Source of the DNA: Bacillota bacterium
GTDB lineage: Bacteria > Bacillota > Clostridia > Christensenellales > SZUA-584
Assembly (NCBI GenBank): GCA_023406895.1
Contig: JAEXTV010000019.1
Location: 1 to 64,000 of the forward strand
Direction: 5' to 3'
DNA: 64,000 nt
In this document: piece after piece, positions 25,360-33,972 of the stretch
How positions within the stretch are numbered: the stretch's first letter is position 1
Layout of the letters: each line of letters opens with the position of its first letter
The notes under the pieces: model-generated
Databases searched by the model: none
What the model saw: only the letters and a program-made list of their open reading frames with translations
Told to the model about the DNA's origin: nothing
Made by a program: the position numbers and the translations under genes

Positions 25360-26700
25360 ATGAAAAAGACCATTGCACTCTTGTTGGTTCTGGTGATGGC
25401 ACTTGCAGTGTTTGCCGGCTGCTCCGGACAGACTGCCCAGCCGTCGGCTTCTGAATCTGCCGAGGCGTCTTCAAGCGCTCCAGCCGAATCGTCTGAATCT
25501 GCCGGACCCGTGGAGATCACTGTGGTGACCTCATACGGCGGCGACGACGGCAACCGCGGCAACTACGAAACGGCACTGGCCGGTTACGAAGAAGCGACAG
25601 GCAATAAAGTGATGGATGCATCCGCAACGTCGAATGAAGAGTGGAAAGCCAAAGTGATGGCTGACTTCGAAACAGGAACAGAGCCCGACGTATTGTTTTA
25701 CTTCTTAGGCTCCGACGCCAACTCCATCATTGATGCCGACAAGGTTGTGCCTCTCGATGAAATCCGCGAAGTTTATCCCGATTATGCCAGCAATATGAAA
25801 GAGGACATGCTCGTTCCTTCTCCGGTTGACGGCAATGTTTATGCGGTTCCTTCCAGCGGTTACTGGGAAAGCCTTTTTGTGAACACCAAGGTGCTCGACG
25901 CTGCGGGTGTGGCGGTTCCGGGCCCCGACTACACATGGGAACAGTTCCTTGCTGACTGCCAGAAGATTAAAGATGCGGGCTTCACACCCGTGGCCGTATC
26001 GCTTCAGGAAGTTCCTCACTATTGGTTTGAATTCACCACATACAACAACGGCAACACAGCCAATCACCTCGATGTGCCCGCTTCGGCAACGGATGCCACA
26101 GGCACAAAATGGGCTGCCGGCTTTGATGATTTAAAACAGCTTTATGATAAGGGATTCCTGCCGGAGAACACGCTCACAGCGACCGATGCGGAAACAGTTC
26201 AGCTGATGGCTGACGGCGATGCCGCGTTCCTGATCGACGGTTCCTGGAAGGTGGGCTATTTCGTAGAAAACTGCGCTGACCATCTGAGTGACTATGCTGT
26301 GAAATATGTGCCGGGCAAGGGTGAGAGAAAAGCAACCGATATTATCGGCGGAATTTCCATGGGCTATTACATTACCCGTCAGGCATGGGAAGATGAAACA
26401 AAGCGCGATGCCGCGATTAAGTTCATCGAATACATGACAAGTGATGACGTTCTTTCCACATTCGTGACAACAGAAGTGACCGCGCTCAAGAATGGCGCGA
26501 AGCCGTCCGGCTTGAACGAGATTCAGACATCTGCGTCTGAAATGTGCAGCGACGTGTCGAGCATCGTGGGAGCGGTACAGGATTCTCTGAGCGCAGAAGC
26601 GCGTGCCGATCTGTTTGCCAACGTGAAAAACATCGTATCCGGCAAGATGACGGCTGCCGAAGCGCTTGAATCAGCGCTCGCCCTTCAGCCTGCCAAATAA
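25360..26700 (+). CDS. ABC transporter sugar-binding lipoprotein (family 1)
   Basis: The 446-residue protein has a lipoprotein signal ending in FAGC (C21) and a Ser/Ala/Glu linker, then a periplasmic-binding-like fold of the SBP_bac_1 type used for oligosaccharides. TGTEPDVLFYF and DGSWKVGYF are typical of this family. With the two permeases downstream it forms the uptake system; chitobiose or short chitin oligomers are the inferred cargo. A GGAGG site is 9 bases upstream, and a TATAAT lies at 25294-25299. A hairpin follows the stop. Confidence 0.9.
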   Translation: MKKTIALLLVLVMALAVFAGCSGQTAQPSASESAEASSSAPAESSESAGPVEITVVTSYGGDDGNRGNYETALAGYEEATGNKVMDASATSNEEWKAKVMADFETGTEPDVLFYFLGSDANSIIDADKVVPLDEIREVYPDYASNMKEDMLVPSPVDGNVYAVPSSGYWESLFVNTKVLDAAGVAVPGPDYTWEQFLADCQKIKDAGFTPVAVSLQEVPHYWFEFTTYNNGNTANHLDVPASATDATGTKWAAGFDDLKQLYDKGFLPENTLTATDAETVQLMADGDAAFLIDGSWKVGYFVENCADHLSDYAVKYVPGKGERKATDIIGGISMGYYITRQAWEDETKRDAAIKFIEYMTSDDVLSTFVTTEVTALKNGAKPSGLNEIQTSASEMCSDVSSIVGAVQDSLSAEARADLFANVKNIVSGKMTAAEALESALALQPAK

Positions 26701-26723
26701 GGTATCTCTCATTTGATGAACGG

Positions 26724-26750
26724 GGGGCTGCTTATTGCAGCCCCTTATTC
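26724..26750 (+). terminator. Attenuating hairpin between binding-protein and permease genes
   Basis: The eight-pair stem ggggctgc/gcagcccc (26724-26731 and 26737-26744) has a 5-base loop but only a weak T tail. It probably terminates part of the transcripts, or protects the upstream mRNA, so that more binding protein than permease is made. Confidence 0.65.
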
Positions 26751-26774
26751 AAACCAAGAATAAGGCGGTATGAT

Positions 26775-27665
26775 ATGAATTCGACAATCTACAAAAAGAA
26801 AACGCCACTGCTCGTATTTCTTATACCGGCTTTTGCATTCCTAGCGTTATTCTTATACTATCCGTTTATACAAAATATCATTAACAGCTTTTTGAATATA
26901 TCAGGACTCGGCACTGCGGCCGAAGGGGCTAATGCACCGTGGTATACCAACTTTGTCAAGATGTTTGAAGACCCGAACATGCTGACAGCGCTCAAAAACA
27001 CGCTGTTCTTAACGGCAACGACGATCATCTTTCAGGTGGGTATTGCGCTGGTGCTGGCGTTGCTGGTAGACCGGATTAAAGTGGGCGCCCATTTTTTCAG
27101 AACGGTGTATTTTTTCCCGATCGTTATCAGCGCGACGGCGCTGGGGCTGCTGTTTAATATCATTTTCCTTTACAACGGCGGCATGCTCAATCAGCTGCTG
27201 CAGAATGTATTCGGCGTTGCGGATAATATCGACTGGAAAGACCCTGAGCATTTCTTGGGAACGATGCTCACACCTGTTATGTGGCAGTATGTGGGGTTCT
27301 ATTTTGTGATTATTGTGACGGGGCTTAACAATATTTCGCCCGAAGTTTACGAAGCGGCTGAGCTCGACGGCGCAAGCGGATGGAAACGCATCAGGTATAT
27401 CACGCTGCCGTTATTAAGGAATGTGCTTTGCACCTGTCTTGTGCTGGCCATCACCGGCGCGCTCAAAGTATTTGATTTGCCCTGGGTGATGATGGGGTCA
27501 GGTATTCCGATGGATCAGTCGTGGCTGACGGGCACGTACATGTACAATCAGGCATTTATAAGGGGCGATGTGGATTATTCGTCCGCAATCGCGGTGGTCA
27601 TTGTGGTGCTGGGCGTGGTTTTTGCGCAGGTGGCCAACAAAGTGTTCAAACAGAAGGATTATTGA
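26775..27665 (+). CDS. Sugar ABC transporter permease (MsmF/UgpA type)
   Basis: The 296-residue inner-membrane protein has six predicted helices and the cytoplasmic EAA loop EVYEAAELDGASGWKRIRYI (about residues 193-212) that contacts the ATPase. It follows the binding-protein gene by 74 bases and precedes the second permease by 16. The ATPase partner is probably the MsmX-like protein at 29535. Confidence 0.93.
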   Translation: MNSTIYKKKTPLLVFLIPAFAFLALFLYYPFIQNIINSFLNISGLGTAAEGANAPWYTNFVKMFEDPNMLTALKNTLFLTATTIIFQVGIALVLALLVDRIKVGAHFFRTVYFFPIVISATALGLLFNIIFLYNGGMLNQLLQNVFGVADNIDWKDPEHFLGTMLTPVMWQYVGFYFVIIVTGLNNISPEVYEAAELDGASGWKRIRYITLPLLRNVLCTCLVLAITGALKVFDLPWVMMGSGIPMDQSWLTGTYMYNQAFIRGDVDYSSAIAVVIVVLGVVFAQVANKVFKQKDY

Positions 27666-27681
27666 GAGAGGAGAAAATCAG

Positions 27682-28569
27682 ATGGACAAATTGAAAATGC
27701 GCGGTTTGCGCAAAGGCAGATTCTCTGTCTCTCAGCTTTTCACATATATTGTGCTCATATTCTGGGGGATTACCACAGTTTATCCGTTCCTTTGGGTCAT
27801 CATCAATTCGTTCCGGCTCAAAGGTGAGATCCGGTCGGATTCGTTTTCGATTCCGTGGCCGTGGACAGACAGCTTTACACTGGATAACTATCAAACGGCG
27901 GGAGAACGTTCGGACTTTGCCAACGCTTATGTCAACAGCTTCGTGATTTCCATCACGGTGACGGTTTTTGTGGTGCTGCTGGCGGGGCTTGCGGCTTATG
28001 GGTTGGTCCGCTATAACTTCAGGGGCAAAAAAATCATCTACGGCCTCGTGATCGCAAGCATGATGTTTCCTGTTTTTTCAACGATCATCCCTGTGTTCCG
28101 CATGGAAGTCGGCTGGGGTATCGCAAGCACGGGCAACCGCTGGGCGTCAATACTGTCTGTGATACTGCCGCAGATCGCGGGTAACCTGTCGTTCTCCATT
28201 ATCGTGCTGATGGGCTTTATACGGTCCGTACCGATCGAGCTGGAGGAGTCCGCATATCTCGACGGATGCAATGTTTTCAAGATCTACTTCAAGATCATCA
28301 TGCCCGTGGCAAGGCCGTCCTTCGCAACGGTGGCGATTTTCTCGTTCCTGTGGTCTTATAACGATTTGTTCACACAGATGTTTCTGCTGCGGTACCCACA
28401 TGAAAAAACGATCACGCTGCTGCTCAACGAGATCAATTCGCAGGCGGGCGTGAACTATGGGCTCATGGCGGCGTCCGTGGTGCTTGTGGTGCTGCCGGTG
28501 CTGGTTGTGTACATTCTGCTGCAAAAGAACATCATCAAGGGGCTGACGATAGGTGCGATAAAGGGCTGA
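27682..28569 (+). CDS. Sugar ABC transporter permease (MsmG/UgpE type)
   Basis: The 295-residue protein has six predicted helices and the EAA-type loop ELEESAYLDGCNVFKIYFKI that docks on the ATPase. I start it at ATG 27682 behind GAGAGGAGA. The open frame runs 38 codons further upstream into the first permease but without a site. Confidence 0.93.
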   Translation: MDKLKMRGLRKGRFSVSQLFTYIVLIFWGITTVYPFLWVIINSFRLKGEIRSDSFSIPWPWTDSFTLDNYQTAGERSDFANAYVNSFVISITVTVFVVLLAGLAAYGLVRYNFRGKKIIYGLVIASMMFPVFSTIIPVFRMEVGWGIASTGNRWASILSVILPQIAGNLSFSIIVLMGFIRSVPIELEESAYLDGCNVFKIYFKIIMPVARPSFATVAIFSFLWSYNDLFTQMFLLRYPHEKTITLLLNEINSQAGVNYGLMAASVVLVVLPVLVVYILLQKNIIKGLTIGAIKG

Positions 28570-28608
28570 TGGTGGTATGATCATATCATCAAGCGTTCGG
28601 AGGCAATC

Positions 28609-29352
28609 ATGTTTAAAGTCGTGCTGATCGATGATGAGGCCATTATTGTAGAAGGCTTAAAAAAGGTGGTCGACTGGAAACACTTCGGCTGCGAAGTGGT
28701 GGCGACGGCCTACAGCGCTGCGGGAGGAACGAAGGCAATCCGCGAGCACGCGCCGGACATCTTATTCACCGATATCAAAATGCCGGATACCGACGCACTC
28801 ACCATGCTCGTCGGCCTCAAAAGCGAATTTCCGAATATGCAGGTAACGGTGCTGACGGGTTACCGAAACTTTGAGTATGCGCAGGAATCCATTCGCCTTG
28901 GGGTGACACGTCTGCTGTTAAAGCCGTCGCGCATGGAAGAGATTCATGAAGCGCTGATGACGATGATCGGCAACTTAGGCAAGATCAGCATCGGCGGACC
29001 GGAGCAGGATACCAAGGATGAAGAGCATAACGCGAACAGTTTTATCGTGCGGCAGGCGTTGGCATACTTAGATGAAAACTATGCGGAGAAACTGACGTTG
29101 CAGGATATTGCGGAACATTGCTATGTTTCACAGTGGCATCTGTCAAAGCTGCTGAACAAGCATACAGGCAAGAGCTTTTATGATCTGCTCAATGCGACGC
29201 GCATCAAAGCGGCGAAGCAGCTGCTCGGAAACCCGAGCCTCAAAATCGGCGATATTTGCGAACTGGTCGGATATGCGGATACGGGCCATTTTTCGAGAGT
29301 ATTTAAAAAGATAGAAGGCGTCAGCGCAAACGAATTTCGTAATCAGCTGTGA
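28609..29352 (+). CDS. AraC-type response regulator
   Basis: The 247-residue protein has an N-terminal receiver domain (acidic pair D8/D9, phospho-acceptor D55 in FTDIKMPD, Lys in LLLKPSR) and a C-terminal two-helix-turn-helix AraC domain (about residues 145-247). It lacks the long middle region usual in YesN proteins, so it is a short form. With the kinase at 23493 it should control the chitobiose uptake and breakdown genes. GGAGG precedes ATG 28609. Confidence 0.92.
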   Translation: MFKVVLIDDEAIIVEGLKKVVDWKHFGCEVVATAYSAAGGTKAIREHAPDILFTDIKMPDTDALTMLVGLKSEFPNMQVTVLTGYRNFEYAQESIRLGVTRLLLKPSRMEEIHEALMTMIGNLGKISIGGPEQDTKDEEHNANSFIVRQALAYLDENYAEKLTLQDIAEHCYVSQWHLSKLLNKHTGKSFYDLLNATRIKAAKQLLGNPSLKIGDICELVGYADTGHFSRVFKKIEGVSANEFRNQL

Positions 29353-29534
29353 GCCTTATCAAGCAATCGGCGGCTGCCCGCTCCACATAATGGGTTGCCT
29401 GCGCGAAAGAAAAGGAGGATCCCCCGCGTCGGCTCGCGGTGCGGCAGCGTGGAGACCTGCCGTAATGTCTGCGGAATTACGCTTTGCGCAGATGAGGCTG
29501 TGAGGTAAAAGCCCTTTCGGCCAGGCCGGAATTT
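29353..29534 (+). other. GC-rich leader with hairpins ahead of the ATPase gene
   Basis: This 182-base gap holds several short inverted pairs, for example tctgcg/cgcaga flanking 29469-29492 and a ggcc-rich element (about 29518-29529) that covers the place of a ribosome site just before ATG 29535. An AAGGAGGATC lies at 29413 without a nearby start. I could not match it to any riboswitch class I know. Confidence 0.35.
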
Positions 29535-30695
29535 ATGGCAAAAGTCACATTTAACAGCATTGAAAAGATCTATCCGTCCAGCAATGAAAGAAAGAGCAAG
29601 AAGGAGCTGAACGGTGAGAAAACGGTCAACCTGCAGATCACCGATAAAGGGGTTGTGGCCGTGCAGCAGTTCAGCCTCGATATCGCCGATAAGGAGTTCA
29701 TTGTGCTGGTCGGGCCGTCGGGCTGCGGCAAATCAACCACGCTGCGCATGGTGGCGGGCCTCGAAGAGATCTCGTCAGGTGAACTCTATATCGATGATAA
29801 ACTGATCAACAACGTGCCGCCAAAGGACAGAGACATCGCGATGGTGTTTCAGAACTACGCACTTTACCCGCATATGAGCGTTTACGACAACATGGCGTTT
29901 GCGCTTAAGCTGCGAAAAGTGCCCAAGGACGAAATCGATAAAAAGGTGAAGCAAGCGGCCGAGATTCTCGGCATCACCGAGCTGTTAAGGCGCAGACCCA
30001 AAGCGCTGTCGGGCGGGCAGCGCCAGCGCGTGGCCATCGGGCGCGCCATCGTGCGCGAGCCCAAGGTCTTTTTAATGGACGAACCGCTGTCAAATCTCGA
30101 CGCGAAGCTGCGCAATCAGATGCGGGCGGAGCTCATCAAAATGCGTGAGCGCGTGAACACCACGTTCATCTATGTGACGCACGACCAGACAGAAGCGATG
30201 ACGCTCGGCGACCGGATCGTGATTATGAAGGACGGGTTTATTCAGCAGATCGGCACGCCGTCACAGGTGTTCAATCATCCGAGAAACCTGTTTGTGGCCG
30301 GATTTATCGGCACGCCGCCGATGAACTTCTTTGACGCCGAGCTGATAAAGAACGGCGATAAGTATGCCGTGCAGCTGCACGGTGTGAAGGTGGTGCTGCC
30401 GGAGGCAACATGCAGAGCATTGGCGGAAAACGGCAGACAGACGATGAGCATCACGCTTGGCATACGCCCGGAGCATATTCAGGTTTCAAATCTCGGGGTT
30501 GCCGCAACGGTGGATGTGAGCGAGATGATGGGCAGCGAAACGTACATTCATGTCAGCGTGCAGGGAAAGGAAGCGATTATCCGCATCCCCACCACCGAAT
30601 ACCAGCATGTGGCTTCGGGGCATCTGCTCTCATTTGAGTTTTCCGGAGAGCTCGTGCACATGTTTGACCCGGAGACGGGACTGAATTTGATTTAG
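29535..30695 (+). CDS. msmX: MsmX/UgpC-type sugar ABC transporter ATPase
   Basis: The 386-residue ATPase has Walker A GPSGCGKST, signature LSGGQRQR, Walker B VFLMDEPLSNLD, switch THDQTEAM and a C-terminal TOBE-like regulatory domain (about residues 250-386). Such ATPases often serve several sugar importers, which fits its position at the end of this locus behind a separate leader. A short insertion near residues 14-35 (KSKKELNGEK) lies before the usual strand order. Confidence 0.93.
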   Translation: MAKVTFNSIEKIYPSSNERKSKKELNGEKTVNLQITDKGVVAVQQFSLDIADKEFIVLVGPSGCGKSTTLRMVAGLEEISSGELYIDDKLINNVPPKDRDIAMVFQNYALYPHMSVYDNMAFALKLRKVPKDEIDKKVKQAAEILGITELLRRRPKALSGGQRQRVAIGRAIVREPKVFLMDEPLSNLDAKLRNQMRAELIKMRERVNTTFIYVTHDQTEAMTLGDRIVIMKDGFIQQIGTPSQVFNHPRNLFVAGFIGTPPMNFFDAELIKNGDKYAVQLHGVKVVLPEATCRALAENGRQTMSITLGIRPEHIQVSNLGVAATVDVSEMMGSETYIHVSVQGKEAIIRIPTTEYQHVASGHLLSFEFSGELVHMFDPETGLNLI

Positions 30696-30706
30696 CAGAG
30701 GGGTTT

Positions 30707-30744
30707 AAAAGGCATGGGTTTAAAAGATAAGCCTGTGCCTTTTT
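30707..30744 (+). terminator. Intrinsic terminator after the ATPase gene
   Basis: A hairpin with outer arms aaaggca and tgccttt, an inner pairing of gggtt with aagcc, and a run of T at the 3' side. Confidence 0.75.
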
Positions 30745-30888
30745 GTATGCTAACCTAGATCAATCTCTGTTATCACTGCGTGTGCCACCTCTAACAAAGG
30801 CTCGTTAGACGCTTGCAGCTATGCTGACTGAGGATTAAATAAATCTCGTTTTTAAATTCACTCAAACTCATGCGCAGCACCCTTGCCT

Positions 30889-31018
30889 CCCTATAAGAGG
30901 GAGGTGGCAAATGACGGATTTTTGAATCCGGCATTTGACGGAGGGAGTGAACGATGTCAGCTCAGCACAATCCTCCGTCACGCTGCGCGTGCCACCTCCT
31001 TTCAAAAGGAGGCTTAAT
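30889..31018. repeat. Dispersed intergenic repeat related to family A
   Basis: It begins gcctccctataagagggagg, has a palindromic ggatttttgaatcc, and ends with ccgtcacgctgcgcgtgcc then cctttcaaaaggagg. The last 50 bases match the end of the copy at 31191-31324. The 820-base gap 30696-31514 holds only such repeats. It also holds a gtcattctgaacccgcaagc hairpin unit at about 31074 and a gggcgtccactggacgcccc unit at about 31383. I see no gene in it. Confidence 0.7.
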
Positions 31019-31190
31019 AGGGAAATCTGCCGCCTGATGCACTACCAAAACTAATAAAAAGTTGTTGTTTCTGTCATTCTGAACCCGCAAGCGGGTGAAG
31101 AATCTGTTAAAAATTCTGATTCACTACTAGTGGACCGGATGACAAGATGAGTTGCTTTACTTAGTAATAAAAAATCCGGATTGTCGGCTT

Positions 31191-31324
31191 CTTCCTCCCT
31201 CAGTCGCCTATCGGCGACAGCTCCCTCCAGAGGGAGCCATAGGTGCTTGCACAATACCGCACTTGCACATGACCGCAATCCTTCGTCACGCTGTGCGTGC
31301 CACCTCCTTTCAAAAGGAGGCTGC
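31191..31324. repeat. Dispersed intergenic repeat related to family A
   Basis: It starts ttcctccctcagtcgcctat with a tcgccTATCggcga small palindrome and ends ccgtcacgctgtgcgtgcc-type sequence with aaaaggaggct. It is the second copy in the same gap and lies in the same orientation as 30889-31018. Confidence 0.7.
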
Positions 31325-31514
31325 TCTTATCGAAGATGCATCGCCATATACTGCTGATGTCAGCGCATCTGCACTGTATGTCGGGCGTCCACTGGACGCC
31401 CCTACGGAGACCACGTACATACCATCTGGTACGCTTCTCAGTAAAATTTTAATATGAAGCATAGCGACAACGTCCCCAAAGGGGAAGCCGATTTTAATAA
31501 GCCTGGGAGATCAT

Positions 31515-32402
31515 ATGAACATCACAATCAAAAACGAAATGCTGACAGTGACGCTCAGCACTTTAGGCGCAGAGATGAGGTCCATCCGGGATGCTGACGG
31601 TACGGAATATCTGTGGAACGGGGATCCGGCTTACTGGGCGAAGCGCGCACCCAATCTGTTTCCGTATGTGGGAAGACTGACGGACAACACATACCGGCTT
31701 AACGGGAAAAGCTATACTATGGACAGACACGGCTTTGCGGCACATATGGAATTTGCCGTTGAAGATTATAACGATAATGCGGTGTCGTTTCGGCTTGAAG
31801 ACACTGCCGCCACACTTGCAATGTATCCGTATCATTTTGCGCTGCGCATTTCATACCGCTTGTCGGGAAAACGTCTCAATATCACTTTCACCGTAGAAAA
31901 TAAGGACGCGGAGACGATGGCTTTTGGCCTCGGCGGACATCCGGGCTTTCGGGTACCGCTTGAAAGCGGCATTAGGTTTGAGGACTATATGCTGGAATTC
32001 GGTGAAGCCGCCACGCCGGTTCACATCGGCTTCAGCCCTGAGGGTTTCTGTTCGGGCCTTGATATGCCATTCACGCTGCAGGACGGCCTTCGTCTGCCGC
32101 TCTCGCATGATTTGTTTGACAACGATGCGATTGTGCTTTCCGGTATGGCCGGCAGTGTGACATTGAAAAGAATTTGCGGCAGGAAAGCGCTGCGCGTGGA
32201 ATACCCTGATATGCATTACCTCGGGCTATGGCATAAACCTCTCACCGATGCGCCGTATATTTGCATTGAACCTTGGACGTCGCTGCCGTCCCGACAGGAT
32301 ATCGTGGAAGACTTATTACAGCAGGAAAACCTTATCAGTTTACCCTCCGGCCGGATTTATGAAAATACCTGGGCCATCGACGTATTGACTTATGCCGATT
32401 GA
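31515..32402 (+). CDS. Aldose 1-epimerase family protein (LacX-like)
   Basis: The 295-residue galactose-mutarotase-fold enzyme has RHGFAAH near residue 74 and GGHPGFR near residue 140, giving the two catalytic-type His, and an acidic residue near IEPW at the end. LacX-like members interconvert anomers of sugars or sugar phosphates; the exact sugar is not visible. The start at ATG 31515 follows GGGAG. It ends 86 bases before the peptidase gene. Confidence 0.85.
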   Translation: MNITIKNEMLTVTLSTLGAEMRSIRDADGTEYLWNGDPAYWAKRAPNLFPYVGRLTDNTYRLNGKSYTMDRHGFAAHMEFAVEDYNDNAVSFRLEDTAATLAMYPYHFALRISYRLSGKRLNITFTVENKDAETMAFGLGGHPGFRVPLESGIRFEDYMLEFGEAATPVHIGFSPEGFCSGLDMPFTLQDGLRLPLSHDLFDNDAIVLSGMAGSVTLKRICGRKALRVEYPDMHYLGLWHKPLTDAPYICIEPWTSLPSRQDIVEDLLQQENLISLPSGRIYENTWAIDVLTYAD

Positions 32403-32488
32403 TTGACAAAAGAGTTGTATTGCCGCAGAATACCAACAGAGCGTCAGCCATACAAACGATAAATATCGAGACTTTATTGGGGGACTGC

Positions 32489-33622
32489 ATGGACATCAAC
32501 ATCAATCGGCTTACCAACGAGTTTTGCGCACTGGCCGGTATGGACAGCCCGTCATTCGGCGAAAAAAAGGTTTGTGACTATGTCAAGCGTCAGCTTGTCG
32601 AGCTTGGTTTTAGCATTGCGGAAGATCAGGCGGGGGCAGGGCATGAGAACGGCTGCGGCAACCTCTATGGCTATCTTGCTGGAGAAGAGGCGCTGGGGGC
32701 TCCGTTGCTGCTGTGCGCCCATATGGATACGGTGGAACCGTCCTGCGGGAAGCGGGCAGTCATTTGCGAAGATGGCCGCATCACGAGCGCCGGCAATACG
32801 GTGCTCGGCGCGGACGATATATCGGGCATGACGGCAATACTCGAAGCGCTGCGCGTCATCGATGAAAACGGGATACGGCATCGGCCCATTGAAGTACTGT
32901 TTACTGTCGCGGAGGAGGTTTACTGCTGCGGTGCAGCCCAGTTCGATTTTTCACAGATACGCTCGAAGCAGGCTTATGTACTGGATCTTTCGGGCCCCAT
33001 CGGCACAGCGGCCTTCAGTGCGCCCAGCATACTGTTCTTCACAGCGACGGTGACGGGGAAATCCGCCCATGCGGGATTTGAGCCCGAAAAAGGCGTTCAC
33101 GCCATCGCGGCGGCGGCAGACGCCGTCAGCAAGCTTAAGCTCGGGCACATCGGCGAGGATGCCACACTCAATATCGGAATCATTCAAGGCGGACGGGCGA
33201 CGAACATCGTGCCCGACGAATGCACTGTGCGCGGCGAGGTGCGCAGTTTTTCTCACAAAAAGGCGCTGGAACTCGTGGAAGCAGTCAAACAGCAGTTCAG
33301 CGCCAGCGCGGCGGCCATTGGCGCATCGGCGGCTTTTGAGGTGACGGAGGGCTGCAAAGCCTATGAGACACCGCCGGGCCATGCCGTGGCAACGCGTTTC
33401 AAAGACGTGTGCAAATCCATGGGCATCGAAGCGCAGTTGATCAGGACATTCGGCGGCAGCGACAACAATTATCTCGCCGCGCACGGCATCACAGGGCTGG
33501 TGGCCGCGTCGGGGATGCACGATTGCCATACCTGCGCGGAATACACCACGGTGGAGGAGCTTGCGCAAAGTGCAAGGCTTGTGGCATCGCTGATCGTATC
33601 GGACGACGGCGGGGAAGCTTAA
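32489..33622 (+). CDS. M20-family peptidase, PepT-like
   Basis: The 377-residue zinc peptidase has the metal ligands in CAHMDTV (about residue 76), LGADDISGM (about 110), VAEEVYC (the catalytic and ligand Glu pair) and a C-terminal His region. The dimerisation domain starts with GKSAHAGFEPEKG. PepT-like enzymes release N-terminal residues from tripeptides. I start it at ATG 32489 behind TGGGGGA; a longer open frame overlaps the epimerase stop with no site. Confidence 0.88.
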   Translation: MDININRLTNEFCALAGMDSPSFGEKKVCDYVKRQLVELGFSIAEDQAGAGHENGCGNLYGYLAGEEALGAPLLLCAHMDTVEPSCGKRAVICEDGRITSAGNTVLGADDISGMTAILEALRVIDENGIRHRPIEVLFTVAEEVYCCGAAQFDFSQIRSKQAYVLDLSGPIGTAAFSAPSILFFTATVTGKSAHAGFEPEKGVHAIAAAADAVSKLKLGHIGEDATLNIGIIQGGRATNIVPDECTVRGEVRSFSHKKALELVEAVKQQFSASAAAIGASAAFEVTEGCKAYETPPGHAVATRFKDVCKSMGIEAQLIRTFGGSDNNYLAAHGITGLVAASGMHDCHTCAEYTTVEELAQSARLVASLIVSDDGGEA

Positions 33623-33693
33623 AAAGATCGAGTTTAAACAGAAATTAATCGGCAGTTTATGCCGTTTGCGCGTGTTAAAAACATCATATCGCG

Positions 33694-33852
33694 GGCCCCT
33701 CTGACCCTGTCAGGGTGGATTGGGGGCCGTCACCGACAGGTGACGGGGAGAGAAAATGATTGAAAGCCGGTCTCTTCCTCAAACGTTTTGTGCCACCTCC
33801 CGGCCATCCCATCGGTATCGTCATCTGACGACCCCGCAATGGGTGGAAGGGG
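33694..33852. repeat. Dispersed intergenic repeat, family A, divergent copy
   Basis: It has the family order in the opposite orientation to 21312: ggcccctctgac, a ccgtcaccgacaggtgacgg palindrome, ggggagagaaaatg, then gtgccacctcccggccatcc. Several positions differ and part of the middle is changed. The gap 33623-33972 contains nothing else I can name. Confidence 0.7.
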
Positions 33853-33972
33853 ACGGAATGCGTTTTCTTTTTAGCAATGATTTAAATGGGTTTGCCAATA
33901 ATAATTTAAGCTTCTTTTCAAAGCATTAATAGCGAGGAAACGCAATCGGCTTTTCAGCTGACCGCGGCCGGA

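Noticed and set aside
30889..31324. Repeats considered as a CRISPR array
   Set aside because: Units are long, unequally spaced and contain internal palindromes. There are no regular spacers and no cas genes in the window.
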